Origin: an uncultured Lachnospiraceae bacterium
GTDB lineage: Bacteria > Bacillota > Clostridia > Lachnospirales > Lachnospiraceae
Reading direction: 5' to 3'
Assembly (NCBI GenBank): GCA_934293375.1
Contig: CAKQYS010000002.1
Location: 124,001-188,000 of the forward strand
Length of the DNA: 64,000 nucleotides
Both the position numbers and the translations under genes were made by a program. Under the pieces are notes generated by a model. The model saw only the letters and a program-made list of their open reading frames with translations, was not told the origin of the DNA and ran no database searches. Shown piece by piece: positions 50,014-58,228 of this stretch (within the stretch, counting starts at the first letter, position 1; every line of letters begins with the position of its first letter).

Positions 50014-51150
50014 ATGAACAAGAAAGAGATCAATGAGATAAAAAAGCTGTTTACAAAGGAACACTGTGCAGTTACGAGGCTGGCAGCGTGCTATGTAGAC
50101 GGAGATAAGAATAAAAGAACGACATTAAAACAGGCATTTTTATCACTGCCGGAGGAAGAGGCATTTAAGTATTTTACGATCTTTCGTGGTACGATGTCCG
50201 GTACATTGGGCAAGAATATGCTGAATATGGAATTTCCAACGGATCAGGAGCTGGGTGAGGGGACACAGACATTTCTTTTGAAGCTGCGGGACAGTGAACT
50301 GAAGGATGATGCCCTGATTGATGCTTTTTATGATAAGGTGATTGAAGATTATGGAAGTCTTGAGAATTATTATATCATTTTGATCCATGGAGCTTACGAC
50401 ATTCCATGCAAGACCTCAGACAATCAGGATTTGGAAGATGCATCGGAAGATGTCTACAATTTTATTTTGTGCAGCATCTGTCCTGTCAAGCGCTCCAAGG
50501 CAGTACTCTGTTATAACGAGGCGACAAATGCGATTGAAAATCGTCTGCAGGACTGGATCGTGGATATGCCGGCACACGGATTCCTGTTTCCGGCATTCAA
50601 TGACAGAAATACAGATATTCACAGCCTTTTATACTATACAAAGAACTCTGAGAAGATGCAGACGGATTTCATTGATAAGCTGTTAGGCTGCTATATCCCG
50701 ATGAGTTATAAGAGCCAGCAGGAGAGCTTCCAGACATTGGTGGAGGATACGCTTGGAGAGGCATGTGACTTTGAGGCAGTTATGAATATTCATGAGAACC
50801 TGATGGAACTGGTGGAAGAAAAGAAAGAAGAACCGGAGCCGGTAGCGCTGGATAAGGGTGCAATGAAGCATTTACTGGAGGTCAGCGGTGTGAAGGAGGA
50901 TACGATCAAGGAGTTAGATACGACCTATGAGGCGGCTGCTCCGAAAGAGACGCCGATTTTAGCGTCCAATGTGGTGCAGAAGCGCGCATTTGAGATTGAA
51001 ACACCGGATGTATCGATCCGTGTAAAGCCGGACAAGACTTATCTGGTTGAGAATAAAGTGATAGAGGGACGATCTTATATTATGATAGAAGCAACGGATG
51101 ATGTGACATTGAATGGAATCCGGGTGCGAACCTTGTTGCCAGAAGAGTAG
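50014..51150 (+). CDS. DUF4317 family protein
   Basis: The 378-residue product is assigned to DUF4317, found mainly in Clostridia, from its opening MNKKEINEIKKLFTKEHC and the segment VYNFILCSICPVKRSKAVLCYN. The ATG at 50014 sits 6 bases after GGAGG; the earlier ATG at 50002 overlaps that site. The middle looks alpha/beta. The C-terminal 90 residues contain an acidic linker and a small beta domain (VSIRVKPDKTYLVENKVIEG). No catalytic motif is recognised, and the function is unknown. It lies 15 bases after the patatin gene and 56 bases before argH. Confidence 0.85.
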   Translation: MNKKEINEIKKLFTKEHCAVTRLAACYVDGDKNKRTTLKQAFLSLPEEEAFKYFTIFRGTMSGTLGKNMLNMEFPTDQELGEGTQTFLLKLRDSELKDDALIDAFYDKVIEDYGSLENYYIILIHGAYDIPCKTSDNQDLEDASEDVYNFILCSICPVKRSKAVLCYNEATNAIENRLQDWIVDMPAHGFLFPAFNDRNTDIHSLLYYTKNSEKMQTDFIDKLLGCYIPMSYKSQQESFQTLVEDTLGEACDFEAVMNIHENLMELVEEKKEEPEPVALDKGAMKHLLEVSGVKEDTIKELDTTYEAAAPKETPILASNVVQKRAFEIETPDVSIRVKPDKTYLVENKVIEGRSYIMIEATDDVTLNGIRVRTLLPEE

Positions 51151-51206
51151 ACGCATGGTACAATATGGATTGTTGAGTTGAATACAAATAGAAAAGAGGA
51201 GAACAT

Positions 51207-52592
51207 ATGGCACAGCTTTGGGGTGGTCGTTTCACCAAAGAGACAGATCAGTTAGTATATAATTTCAATGCTTCGATCTCATTTGATCAGAAGTTTTACA
51301 GACAGGATATCCGGGGTAGTATCGCACATGTGACGATGCTCGCGAAATCCGGAATCCTGACAGAGGAGGAGAGGGATCAGATCATCGATGGCCTGAATGG
51401 TATTCTTGCAGATGTAGAGGCAGGTCGTCTGGAGATCTCATCCAAGTATGAGGATATTCATTCTTTTGTTGAGGCAAATCTGATTGACCGGATCGGAGAT
51501 GCCGGTAAGAAGCTGCACACAGGCAGAAGCCGGAATGATCAGGTGGCGCTGGATATGAAGCTGTATGTGCGGGATGAGATCGTAGAGATCCGGCAGGAGG
51601 TCAAGACGCTGCTGCATACACTGCATAAGCTTATGAAGGAGAATGTGGATACCTATATGCCGGGATTTACACATTTGCAGAAGGCACAGCCGATCACATT
51701 TGCACATCATGTAGGGGCTTATATGGAGATGTTTAAGCGTGATTATGGCAGACTGTGTGATATTTATGAGAGAATGAATTACTGTCCGCTGGGTGCCGGG
51801 GCACTGGCAGGTACGACATATCCGTTAGACCGTGATTATACGGCTGCGCTTCTGGATTTCAAGGGACCGACACTCAATAGTATGGATTCGGTATCGGACA
51901 GAGATTATGTGATCGAGCTGTTGAGTGCAATGTCAACGATCATGATGCATCTGAGCCGTTTTTCGGAGGAGATCATCATTTGGAATTCCAATGAATATCA
52001 GTTTGTAGAATTGGATGATGCTTACAGTACAGGAAGTTCTATCATGCCACAGAAGAAGAATCCGGATATTGCGGAGCTGGTGCGTGGCAAGACCGGAAGA
52101 GTGTATGGTGCCCTGATGTCTATGCTGACGACAATGAAGGGGATTCCGCTGGCATACAATAAGGATATGCAGGAGGATAAGGAGCTGACCTTTGATGCCA
52201 TCGACACAGTGAAGGGATGTCTGGCATTGTTTAATGGTATGATTGCAACCATGTCACTCAATAAGAGCCGCATGGCAGACAGTGCGATGGGCGGTTTTAC
52301 CAATGCTACGGATGCGGCAGATTATCTGGTGAACCATGGGGTTCCGTTCAGGGATGCACATGGTATTGTTGGACAGCTTGTATTGATCTGTATCCGGAAG
52401 GGAATTGGTCTTGATCAGCTTCCACTTGATGAATATAAGAAGATCAGTCCGGTATTTGAGAATGATATTTATGATGCAATCAGTCTTGAAACATGCGTGA
52501 GCAAGAGAAATACAATCGGTGCTCCGGGCAGACAGGCTATGGAACATGCAATTTGCGAGAATGAGAAATTCCTCGCAGCGATTGAAGATTAA
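51207..52592 (+). CDS. argH: Argininosuccinate lyase
   Basis: The enzyme splits argininosuccinate to arginine and fumarate, the last step of arginine synthesis. The 461-residue protein has the fumarase/lyase superfamily signature GSSIMPQKKNPD (about residue 275, with the catalytic Ser), TGRSRNDQVALD (about 107) and GFTHLQKAQPITFAHH (about 152, with the catalytic His region). AAAGAGGAG precedes the ATG. It is not joined to argG in an operon; the two converge across the element at 52947-53202. Confidence 0.97.
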   Translation: MAQLWGGRFTKETDQLVYNFNASISFDQKFYRQDIRGSIAHVTMLAKSGILTEEERDQIIDGLNGILADVEAGRLEISSKYEDIHSFVEANLIDRIGDAGKKLHTGRSRNDQVALDMKLYVRDEIVEIRQEVKTLLHTLHKLMKENVDTYMPGFTHLQKAQPITFAHHVGAYMEMFKRDYGRLCDIYERMNYCPLGAGALAGTTYPLDRDYTAALLDFKGPTLNSMDSVSDRDYVIELLSAMSTIMMHLSRFSEEIIIWNSNEYQFVELDDAYSTGSSIMPQKKNPDIAELVRGKTGRVYGALMSMLTTMKGIPLAYNKDMQEDKELTFDAIDTVKGCLALFNGMIATMSLNKSRMADSAMGGFTNATDAADYLVNHGVPFRDAHGIVGQLVLICIRKGIGLDQLPLDEYKKISPVFENDIYDAISLETCVSKRNTIGAPGRQAMEHAICENEKFLAAIED

Positions 52593-52609
52593 AGTTGGAG
52601 GCAATCGGA

Positions 52610-52876
52610 ATGAATAACACAAAAAAAGCGCAGCTTGACATGGCACGCCGTATGGTGGCCGGACGGCTGGATGTAGATGAGATTGTAGAGATGACGGAGC
52701 TTCCGTTGGAAGATGTGCAGAAGCTGAAGGACGAGTTTGAGTCTTTGATGCATTCAGAACTGCAAAACACGAATCTGGATATGAGTGGCATGATCTTCGA
52801 CAATAATGTCACAGATGAAGAAATGGACGATTTTAATACGATGCTGGATGCATACGAACAATTAAAGAAGGACTAA
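52610..52876 (+). CDS. Small protein resembling the C-terminal tail of Rpn/PD-(D/E)XK transposase-type nucleases
   Basis: The 88-residue product starts at an ATG with TTGGAGG upstream, 17 bases after argH. The stretch ARRMVAGRLDVDEIVEMTELPLEDVQKLKDEF resembles the small helical tail (an IA-G-s-eeIa--TgLs-eEI-kL pattern) found at the end of recombination-promoting nucleases. No nuclease domain is present. The C-terminal half is acidic. It may be a domesticated tail fragment or a stand-alone regulator. Function unknown. Confidence 0.65.
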   Translation: MNNTKKAQLDMARRMVAGRLDVDEIVEMTELPLEDVQKLKDEFESLMHSELQNTNLDMSGMIFDNNVTDEEMDDFNTMLDAYEQLKKD

Positions 52877-52897
52877 TCCTTCCTGAGAAAAGAGATG

Positions 52898-52938
52898 TTG
52901 CCGTTGCAAGTTACATTGTGAGGCACAGCTTTTTTATT
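52898..52938 (+). terminator. Probable terminator of the argH transcript
   Basis: An imperfect stem (TTGCC with GGCA flanking a TGCAA/TTGTG inner stem, about 52899-52925) is followed by CAGC and six T residues. Confidence 0.5.
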
Positions 52939-52946
52939 ATTCACAA

Positions 52947-53202
52947 ATGCTCTGCCAATACGAATTCATCTGATATTGGCAAATGCTAACGGTTTCCAAA
53001 GCGTGATTTTCTAAAGGTTCTGCATAACATAAACAATGTGTACACGACCGGCTCACAGAGCCCATCCGGGGCTCCCTCGCCTGGTCTGGTCATCCATGAC
53101 CAGACCTCGCTGTAAATCAAAGCAGAACCTAAGAAAATCTACGCTTCTCCAACATACGCATTTTGCCAATTATCAGATTATATTCGTATCAAGGCAGAGC
53201 AT
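52947..53202. repeat. 256-bp fold-back element with long imperfect inverted arms
   Basis: The left arm (52947 to about 53033) and the reverse complement of the right arm (about 53116-53202) agree at roughly four of five positions by eye, with identical blocks ATGCTCTGCC, ATACGAAT, ATCTGAT, ATTGGCA, AAGCGT, GATTTTCT and AGGTTCTGC separated by small bulges. The centre is GC-rich and carries a perfect 11-bp hairpin (GGTCTGGTCAT at 53082-53092 with its complement at 53095-53105) and a second stem GAGCCC/GGGGCTC. It encodes no protein. It may be a MITE-like fold-back element or a large structured RNA. Confidence 0.8.
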
Positions 53203-53208
53203 ATAAAA

Positions 53209-53243
53209 AGCTGCTGCTTCAACAAGTGTCAAAGCAACAGCTC
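53209..53243 (-). terminator. Intrinsic terminator of argG
   Basis: An 11-bp stem with one mismatch (about 53209-53219 with 53231-53241) is followed, on the minus strand, by TTTTTAT. Confidence 0.8.
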
Positions 53244-53256
53244 TTTTGGTTCCTAT

Positions 53257-54477
53257 TTATTTGTTCTTGTCTAAGTTCTTCTGCTTCATAGCACGAACCT
53301 TAGTAGAAAGACCGAATAATGTGATGAATCCTTCTGCATCGTGGTGATCATATAAAGATCCGGTTGTGAAGGATGCTAATTCCTCACTGTACAGAGAGTA
53401 TGGAGACTTTGTGCCGGCCTTGATGATATTGCCCTTGTAGAGCTTGAACTTCACTTCACCGGTTACATACTGCTGTGTGCTCTCGATGAATGCCTGCAGT
53501 GCCTCGCGTAGAGGAGAGAACCACTTGCCTTCATATACGACCTGTGCAAACTTGTTTGCCACATTGATCTTCATCTCTGTGGTCTCACGATCAAGAATGA
53601 GCTCCTCTAACTGCTGGTGAGCCTCCATCAGGATGGTGCCGCCCGGTGTTTCATATACACCACGGGACTTCATACCAACGACACGGTTTTCTACGATATC
53701 TACGATACCGATACCATGCTTGCCGCCAAGACGGTTCAGTTCACGAATGATATCTGACACTTTCATTTCCTTGCCGTTGACTGACTTTGGAACACCCTTT
53801 TCAAATGTCATGGTTACATATTCCGGTTCATCCGGTGCCTTCTCAGGTGTTGTGCCGAGTACAAGAAGGTGATCATAGTTTGGCTCATTTTCAGGAAGCT
53901 CAAGCTCAAGACCTTCATGACTGATATGCCACAGGTTACGGTCACGGCTGTATGAGTTGTCTGCTGAAAATGGAAGATGAATACCATGCTGCTTGCAGAA
54001 CGCAATCTCATCTTCACGGGACTGTAATGTCCACTTGTCATCTCTCCATGCAGCAACTACCTTCAGATCAGGTGCCAGAGCCTTGATACCCAGCTCAAAA
54101 CGGATCTGGTCATTGCCCTTGCCGGTAGCACCGTGGCAGATTGTAGTAGCACCTTCCTTACGGGCAATCTCAACCAGACGCTTGGTGATCGCCGGACGTG
54201 CCATAGAGGTACCTAATAAGTACTTGTTCTCATATACAGCATGTGCCTGTACACATGGAACTACATATTCATCGCAGAACTCATCCACGATATTCTCAAT
54301 GTACAGCTTGCTTGCACCGGATAGCTTTGCTCTTTCATCAAGTCCTTCTAACTCGCTTTCCTGACCAACATCAACACAGCAGCAGATGACTTCATAATCA
54401 TAAGTTTCCTTTAACCATGGGATCAAAGCTGTGGTATCAAGACCACCGGAATAAGCTAATACAACTTTTTCTTTCAT
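53257..54477 (-). CDS. argG: Argininosuccinate synthase
   Basis: The enzyme joins citrulline and aspartate using ATP. The 406-residue protein starts MKEKVVLAYSGGLDTTALIPWL, with the N-type ATP-pyrophosphatase P-loop SGGLDTT, and contains GATGKGNDQIRFE (about residue 118) and YVTMTFEKGVPKSVNG. GGAGG precedes the ATG. It is transcribed away from argC from a promoter overlapped by a candidate ArgR box. Confidence 0.97.
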   Translation of the reverse strand: MKEKVVLAYSGGLDTTALIPWLKETYDYEVICCCVDVGQESELEGLDERAKLSGASKLYIENIVDEFCDEYVVPCVQAHAVYENKYLLGTSMARPAITKRLVEIARKEGATTICHGATGKGNDQIRFELGIKALAPDLKVVAAWRDDKWTLQSREDEIAFCKQHGIHLPFSADNSYSRDRNLWHISHEGLELELPENEPNYDHLLVLGTTPEKAPDEPEYVTMTFEKGVPKSVNGKEMKVSDIIRELNRLGGKHGIGIVDIVENRVVGMKSRGVYETPGGTILMEAHQQLEELILDRETTEMKINVANKFAQVVYEGKWFSPLREALQAFIESTQQYVTGEVKFKLYKGNIIKAGTKSPYSLYSEELASFTTGSLYDHHDAEGFITLFGLSTKVRAMKQKNLDKNK

Positions 54478-54592
54478 AATATATGTATCCTCCTTCTATT
54501 TATCACAGGTGACCGATCATCATGAATTGCATACCGGATATCAGGTATGTGTTTTGCACGCATCGAATCAGATTTGTGACGCTCTGGAAATA

Positions 54593-54621
54593 AATATACA
54601 TGAATTATGAATATTATGCAA
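54593..54621 (-). promoter_or_regulatory. argG promoter with overlapping ArgR box
   Basis: On the minus strand, TTGCAT (54616-54621), 17 bases, TATATT (54593-54598). The -35 box lies inside TGCATAATATTCA (54608-54620), the same 13 bases that cover the argC -35 box on the other strand. Confidence 0.8.
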
Positions 54622-54705
54622 CCCTAAATTTGAAAAAGTGGATAAAAAAATGATATGGGTAAATGTACATTTACTGCATGAAAAAGTATAAATATACCTA
54701 TAAAA

Positions 54706-54718
54706 TGCATAATTATAC
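54706..54718. promoter_or_regulatory. Third candidate ArgR box between the two arg promoters
   Basis: TGCATAATTATAC matches the boxes at both promoters and lies roughly midway, where a bound ArgR hexamer could bridge the two sides. Confidence 0.55.
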
Positions 54719-54756
54719 CGGAGGATAGAAATTCTGTATGAACATGAAATTTGATG

Positions 54757-54790
54757 TTGCATAATATTCATTTTGGATGTATAATTATAA
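54757..54790 (+). promoter_or_regulatory. argC promoter with two overlapping ArgR boxes
   Basis: TTGCAT (54757-54762), 17 bases, TATAAT (54780-54785). Box TGCATAATATTCA (54758-54770) covers the -35 region and TGTATAATTATAA (54778-54790) covers the -10; they start 20 bases apart. Binding of an ArgR-type repressor would block polymerase directly. Confidence 0.85.
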
Positions 54791-54862
54791 ACGCTTGCCA
54801 CGGATAGTATGCCAACATGGCAGGCTGTCATATAGGAGTAATATAGAGAAAGAAGGATATAT

Positions 54863-55903
54863 ATGATTAAGGTAGGTATTATCGGTTCGACAGGATATGC
54901 CGGACAGGAGCTTGTGAGATTGTTGATGGGACATAAAGATGCACAGATTGTCTGGTATGGATCCAGAAGTTACATAGACCAGAAGTATTCAAAAGTATTC
55001 GGGAATATGTTTCAGATCGTAGATGATGTATGTATGGATGACAATATGGATGAGATGGTCAAGCAGGTAGATGTCATTTTTACAGCCACTCCACAGGGAT
55101 TGTGTGCATCACTGGTGAATGATGATGTATTATCCAAGGTGAAGATCATTGACCTGAGTGCAGACTTCAGACTGAAGGATGTGCATGTTTATGAGAAGTG
55201 GTATGGTATCACGCATAAGGCACCACAGTATATTGATGAGGCAGTATACGGTCTTTGCGAGATCAATAGAGAGAAGATCAAAAACACAAGGCTGCTTGCA
55301 AATCCGGGATGTTATACGACATGCTCAATCCTTTCTTTATATCCATTGTTAAAGGCAGGACTGGTAGACCCGCAGAGTGTGATCATTGATGCGAAGTCAG
55401 GTACCTCCGGTGCAGGACGCGGGGCGAAGGTAGCGAATCTGTTCTGTGAGGTGAATGAGAGTATTAAGGCATACGGTGTGCTGACACACAGACATACACC
55501 GGAGATCGAGGAGCAGTTAGGCTATGCAGCCGGTGAAGAAATGAAGATTATCTTTACACCGCATTTAGTACCGATGAACAGAGGGATTCTGGTGACGGCA
55601 TATGCAAACCTGAAGAAGCCGGTGACCTACGATGAGGTAAGAGCTGCGTATGATGCATGCTATGCAGATGAGCATTTTATCAGAATATTAGACAAGGATG
55701 TGTGTCCGGAGACCAGATGGGTGGAAGGCAGCAACTTCGTAGATGTGAACTTTAAGATTGATGAGAGAACGAACCGGGTTGTAGTGATGGGAGCCCTCGA
55801 CAATGTCGTAAAGGGTGCTGCAGGACAGGCAATCCAGAACATGAATCTGATGTTTGGTCTTCCTGAGACGGAAGGATTAGAGATCGTGCCAATGTTCCCA
55901 TAA
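54863..55903 (+). CDS. argC: N-acetyl-gamma-glutamyl-phosphate reductase
   Basis: This enzyme of arginine synthesis reduces acetylglutamyl phosphate to the semialdehyde with NADPH. The 346-residue protein has the N-terminal nucleotide site VGIIGSTGYAGQELVRLL, the catalytic cysteine in LLANPGCYTTC (about residue 149) and SGTSGAGRGAK (about 180). AAGGA precedes the ATG. It is first in argC-argJ-argB. Confidence 0.97.
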   Translation: MIKVGIIGSTGYAGQELVRLLMGHKDAQIVWYGSRSYIDQKYSKVFGNMFQIVDDVCMDDNMDEMVKQVDVIFTATPQGLCASLVNDDVLSKVKIIDLSADFRLKDVHVYEKWYGITHKAPQYIDEAVYGLCEINREKIKNTRLLANPGCYTTCSILSLYPLLKAGLVDPQSVIIDAKSGTSGAGRGAKVANLFCEVNESIKAYGVLTHRHTPEIEEQLGYAAGEEMKIIFTPHLVPMNRGILVTAYANLKKPVTYDEVRAAYDACYADEHFIRILDKDVCPETRWVEGSNFVDVNFKIDERTNRVVVMGALDNVVKGAAGQAIQNMNLMFGLPETEGLEIVPMFP

Positions 55904-55938
55904 GGAATATAAGAATCAGGCAGAAGGGATGATATAGT

Positions 55939-57171
55939 ATGGAGATAAAACAGATAGAAGGCGGCGTAACAGCTGCGAAGGGATATAGCGCATTTGGACT
56001 TCGTGCCGGTATTAAGGCGGGTAAGACAAACAAGGATATGGCAATGCTTTATTCAGAGAAACCGGCAGTGAGTGCGGGTACATTTACGCTGAATGTTGTG
56101 AAGGCTGCACCGGTTTTATGGGATCAGAAGCTTGTTTCAGAATATGAAACAGCACAGGCGGTTGTGGTCAACAGCGGGATTGCAAATGCGTGTACCGGAA
56201 CGGTTGGAGAACAGAATACCGCAAAGATGGCGAAGCTTACAGCAGACATGCTCGGTATTGATGCGCATGCAGTACTTGTGTGTTCAACCGGTGTGATCGG
56301 CAAGCAGTTAGATATGGACATCATTGCAAATGGGATTGCTGACTTCAAGGGGAAGCTTGCTTCTACAAAGGAGGCTGCCAATCTGGCGGCAGAGGCGATC
56401 CTGACAACGGACACCCATAAGAAAGAAATTGCGTTGCAGTATGAAATGGACGGCACCGTGATCACAATCGGCGGTATGTGTAAGGGATCCGGTATGATTC
56501 ATCCGAATATGGGTACGATGCTTGGATTTATTACAACAGATCTTGCTATCAGTAAGGAATTGTTAAATAAGGCTTTGAAGCAGGATATTCCAAATACATT
56601 TAACATGGTATCGGTAGATGGTGATACCTCTACGAATGATACTGTACTGCTGTTGGCAAATGGCATGGCAGGCAATCAGCCGGTTGTGGAAGAGAATGCG
56701 GCATATGAGATATTCTGTAAGGCATTAAATGTAGTGACGACCTATCTTGCCAAGCAGATTGCAGGAGATGGTGAGGGTGCAACCAGATTGCTTGAGACGG
56801 TGGTTACGGGTGCACCGGATCATGCGACGGCAGTGACGCTTGCCAAGTCCATTACGACATCCAATCTGACAAAGGCGGCTGTATTTGGAAAGGATGCAAA
56901 CTGGGGAAGAATCCTATGTGCGATGGGATATTCCGGTGCGCAGTTTGATCCATATCGGGTAGATATCACGATTTCGAGCAGCAAGGGCAGTGTGAAGCTG
57001 GTGGAAAACGGTATGGCGACTGATTATGATGAAGCATTTGCCACAGAGGTACTGTCACCGGAGCAGGTCAATATTCTGGCAGATGTGAAGTCCGGCGATG
57101 CAACTGCCACAGCGTGGGGATGTGATCTGACCTACGATTATGTGAAGATCAATGCGGATTACCGTTCATAA
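55939..57171 (+). CDS. argJ: Bifunctional ornithine acetyltransferase / N-acetylglutamate synthase
   Basis: The enzyme recycles the acetyl group from acetylornithine to glutamate, so the pathway is cyclic and needs little new acetyl-CoA. The 410-residue precursor has the self-cleavage site in KGSGMIHPNMGTMLGF (Thr near residue 193), where it splits into alpha and beta chains. KDANWGRILCAMGYSG near residue 315 is also conserved. The start AGCGGCGT-type context is poor, but AGAAGGGATG lies 10 bases upstream. It begins 35 bases after argC. Confidence 0.96.
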   Translation: MEIKQIEGGVTAAKGYSAFGLRAGIKAGKTNKDMAMLYSEKPAVSAGTFTLNVVKAAPVLWDQKLVSEYETAQAVVVNSGIANACTGTVGEQNTAKMAKLTADMLGIDAHAVLVCSTGVIGKQLDMDIIANGIADFKGKLASTKEAANLAAEAILTTDTHKKEIALQYEMDGTVITIGGMCKGSGMIHPNMGTMLGFITTDLAISKELLNKALKQDIPNTFNMVSVDGDTSTNDTVLLLANGMAGNQPVVEENAAYEIFCKALNVVTTYLAKQIAGDGEGATRLLETVVTGAPDHATAVTLAKSITTSNLTKAAVFGKDANWGRILCAMGYSGAQFDPYRVDITISSSKGSVKLVENGMATDYDEAFATEVLSPEQVNILADVKSGDATATAWGCDLTYDYVKINADYRS

Positions 57172-57255
57172 TCAAATATAATATGATGAAATGGATTTAA
57201 GAAAGTGACAAGTATGTAAATTGACAATTGCGAATTAAGAAGGGAGACTACAGAT

Positions 57256-58146
57256 ATGATTAATCAGAATACGGATATGAGTCAGGTAATTGCAAAGGCC
57301 CAGACGCTGATCGAGGCATTACCTTATATTCAAAAGTTTAACGGCAAGAAGATTGTGGTGAAGTATGGCGGAAGTGCAATGCTGGATGATAATCTCCGTT
57401 ATAATGTTATTAAGGATGTAGCACTGCTTAAACTGGTTGGATTAAAGCCGATCATTGTACATGGTGGCGGGAAAGAGATTTCCAAGTGGGTCAGACTGTC
57501 AGGTAAAGAACCGGAGTTTATCAATGGTCTGCGTGTGACGGATACAGATACCATGGAGATTGCGGAGATGGTGTTATCGAAGGTGAATAAGGGGCTTGTG
57601 CAGATGATGCAGAAGCTTGGTCTGAATGCAGTTGGTATCAGTGGTAAGGATGGCGATCTGATGCATGTAAAGAAGAAGCTGGCAGGTGGCAAGGATATCG
57701 GATATGTTGGAGAGGTGACTTCTGTCAATTGTGAGTTGATAGACACGCTGCTTGACAATGATTTTATTCCGGTGGTTGCACCAATCGGCTCCAGTGATGA
57801 TTATGAGAGTTATAACATTAATGCTGATGATGCTGCCTGTGCGATTGCAACTGCTATAGACGCAGAGAAGTTGGTTTTCCTGACAGATATTGAGGGCATT
57901 TTTGTGGATCCATCCGATAAGACTACCTTGATCTCAGAGATGGATGTACAGACTGCACAGGAATATATTGATAAGGGAGTTGTTGGAGGCGGAATGCTGC
58001 CGAAGCTGACGAACTGTATTGAGGCAATTCAAAATGGTGTTTCCAGAGTCCATGTCTTAGATGGTCGTGTGGAACATTGTCTGTTGCTGGAGTTCTTTAC
58101 AGAAAAGGGTATTGGTACTGCTATTTTGAAAGAGCCATTATTTTAA
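57256..58146 (+). CDS. argB: Acetylglutamate kinase
   Basis: The kinase phosphorylates N-acetylglutamate and is the usual feedback-controlled step of the cyclic pathway. The 296-residue protein has KYGGSAMLDD (about residue 36), the glycine loop VHGGGKEISKW (about 74) and DGRVEHCLLLEFF at the end. The N-terminal helix (about 20 residues before the core) is characteristic of arginine-sensitive hexameric forms. GGGAG precedes the ATG. An argD gene, often next, is not present in this window. Confidence 0.96.
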   Translation: MINQNTDMSQVIAKAQTLIEALPYIQKFNGKKIVVKYGGSAMLDDNLRYNVIKDVALLKLVGLKPIIVHGGGKEISKWVRLSGKEPEFINGLRVTDTDTMEIAEMVLSKVNKGLVQMMQKLGLNAVGISGKDGDLMHVKKKLAGGKDIGYVGEVTSVNCELIDTLLDNDFIPVVAPIGSSDDYESYNINADDAACAIATAIDAEKLVFLTDIEGIFVDPSDKTTLISEMDVQTAQEYIDKGVVGGGMLPKLTNCIEAIQNGVSRVHVLDGRVEHCLLLEFFTEKGIGTAILKEPLF

Positions 58147-58153
58147 ATAAATG

Positions 58154-58183
58154 TTGAATGAAATGATATGGATGTGATACAAT
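58154..58183 (+). promoter_or_regulatory. Candidate promoter for the solute-binding lipoprotein
   Basis: TTGAAT (58154-58159), 18 bases, TACAAT (58178-58183), beginning 8 bases after the argB stop. Confidence 0.55.
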
Positions 58184-58228
58184 GCTTGATTGTAGCATGT
58201 TATTTTCGTGATCGATTGGAATAGTAGG

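Larger units (their letters stand above)
54478..54862. other. Divergent argG-argC control region
   Basis: This 385-bp AT-rich gap holds the two mirror-image promoters and the boxes listed separately. The argG leader is about 110 bases and the argC leader about 70. No T-box, riboswitch or small gene was seen. Confidence 0.7.

Noticed and set aside
52947..53202. 6S RNA
   Set aside because: 6S RNA is a long hairpin with a single central bubble and is usually under 210 nt. This element is longer, with a branched GC-rich tip, and lacks a promoter-like bubble I could identify.
54478..54862. T-box or arginine riboswitch before argG or argC
   Set aside because: The leaders are about 70-110 bases, AT-rich and lack T-box sequence; the promoter-overlapping boxes explain regulation.
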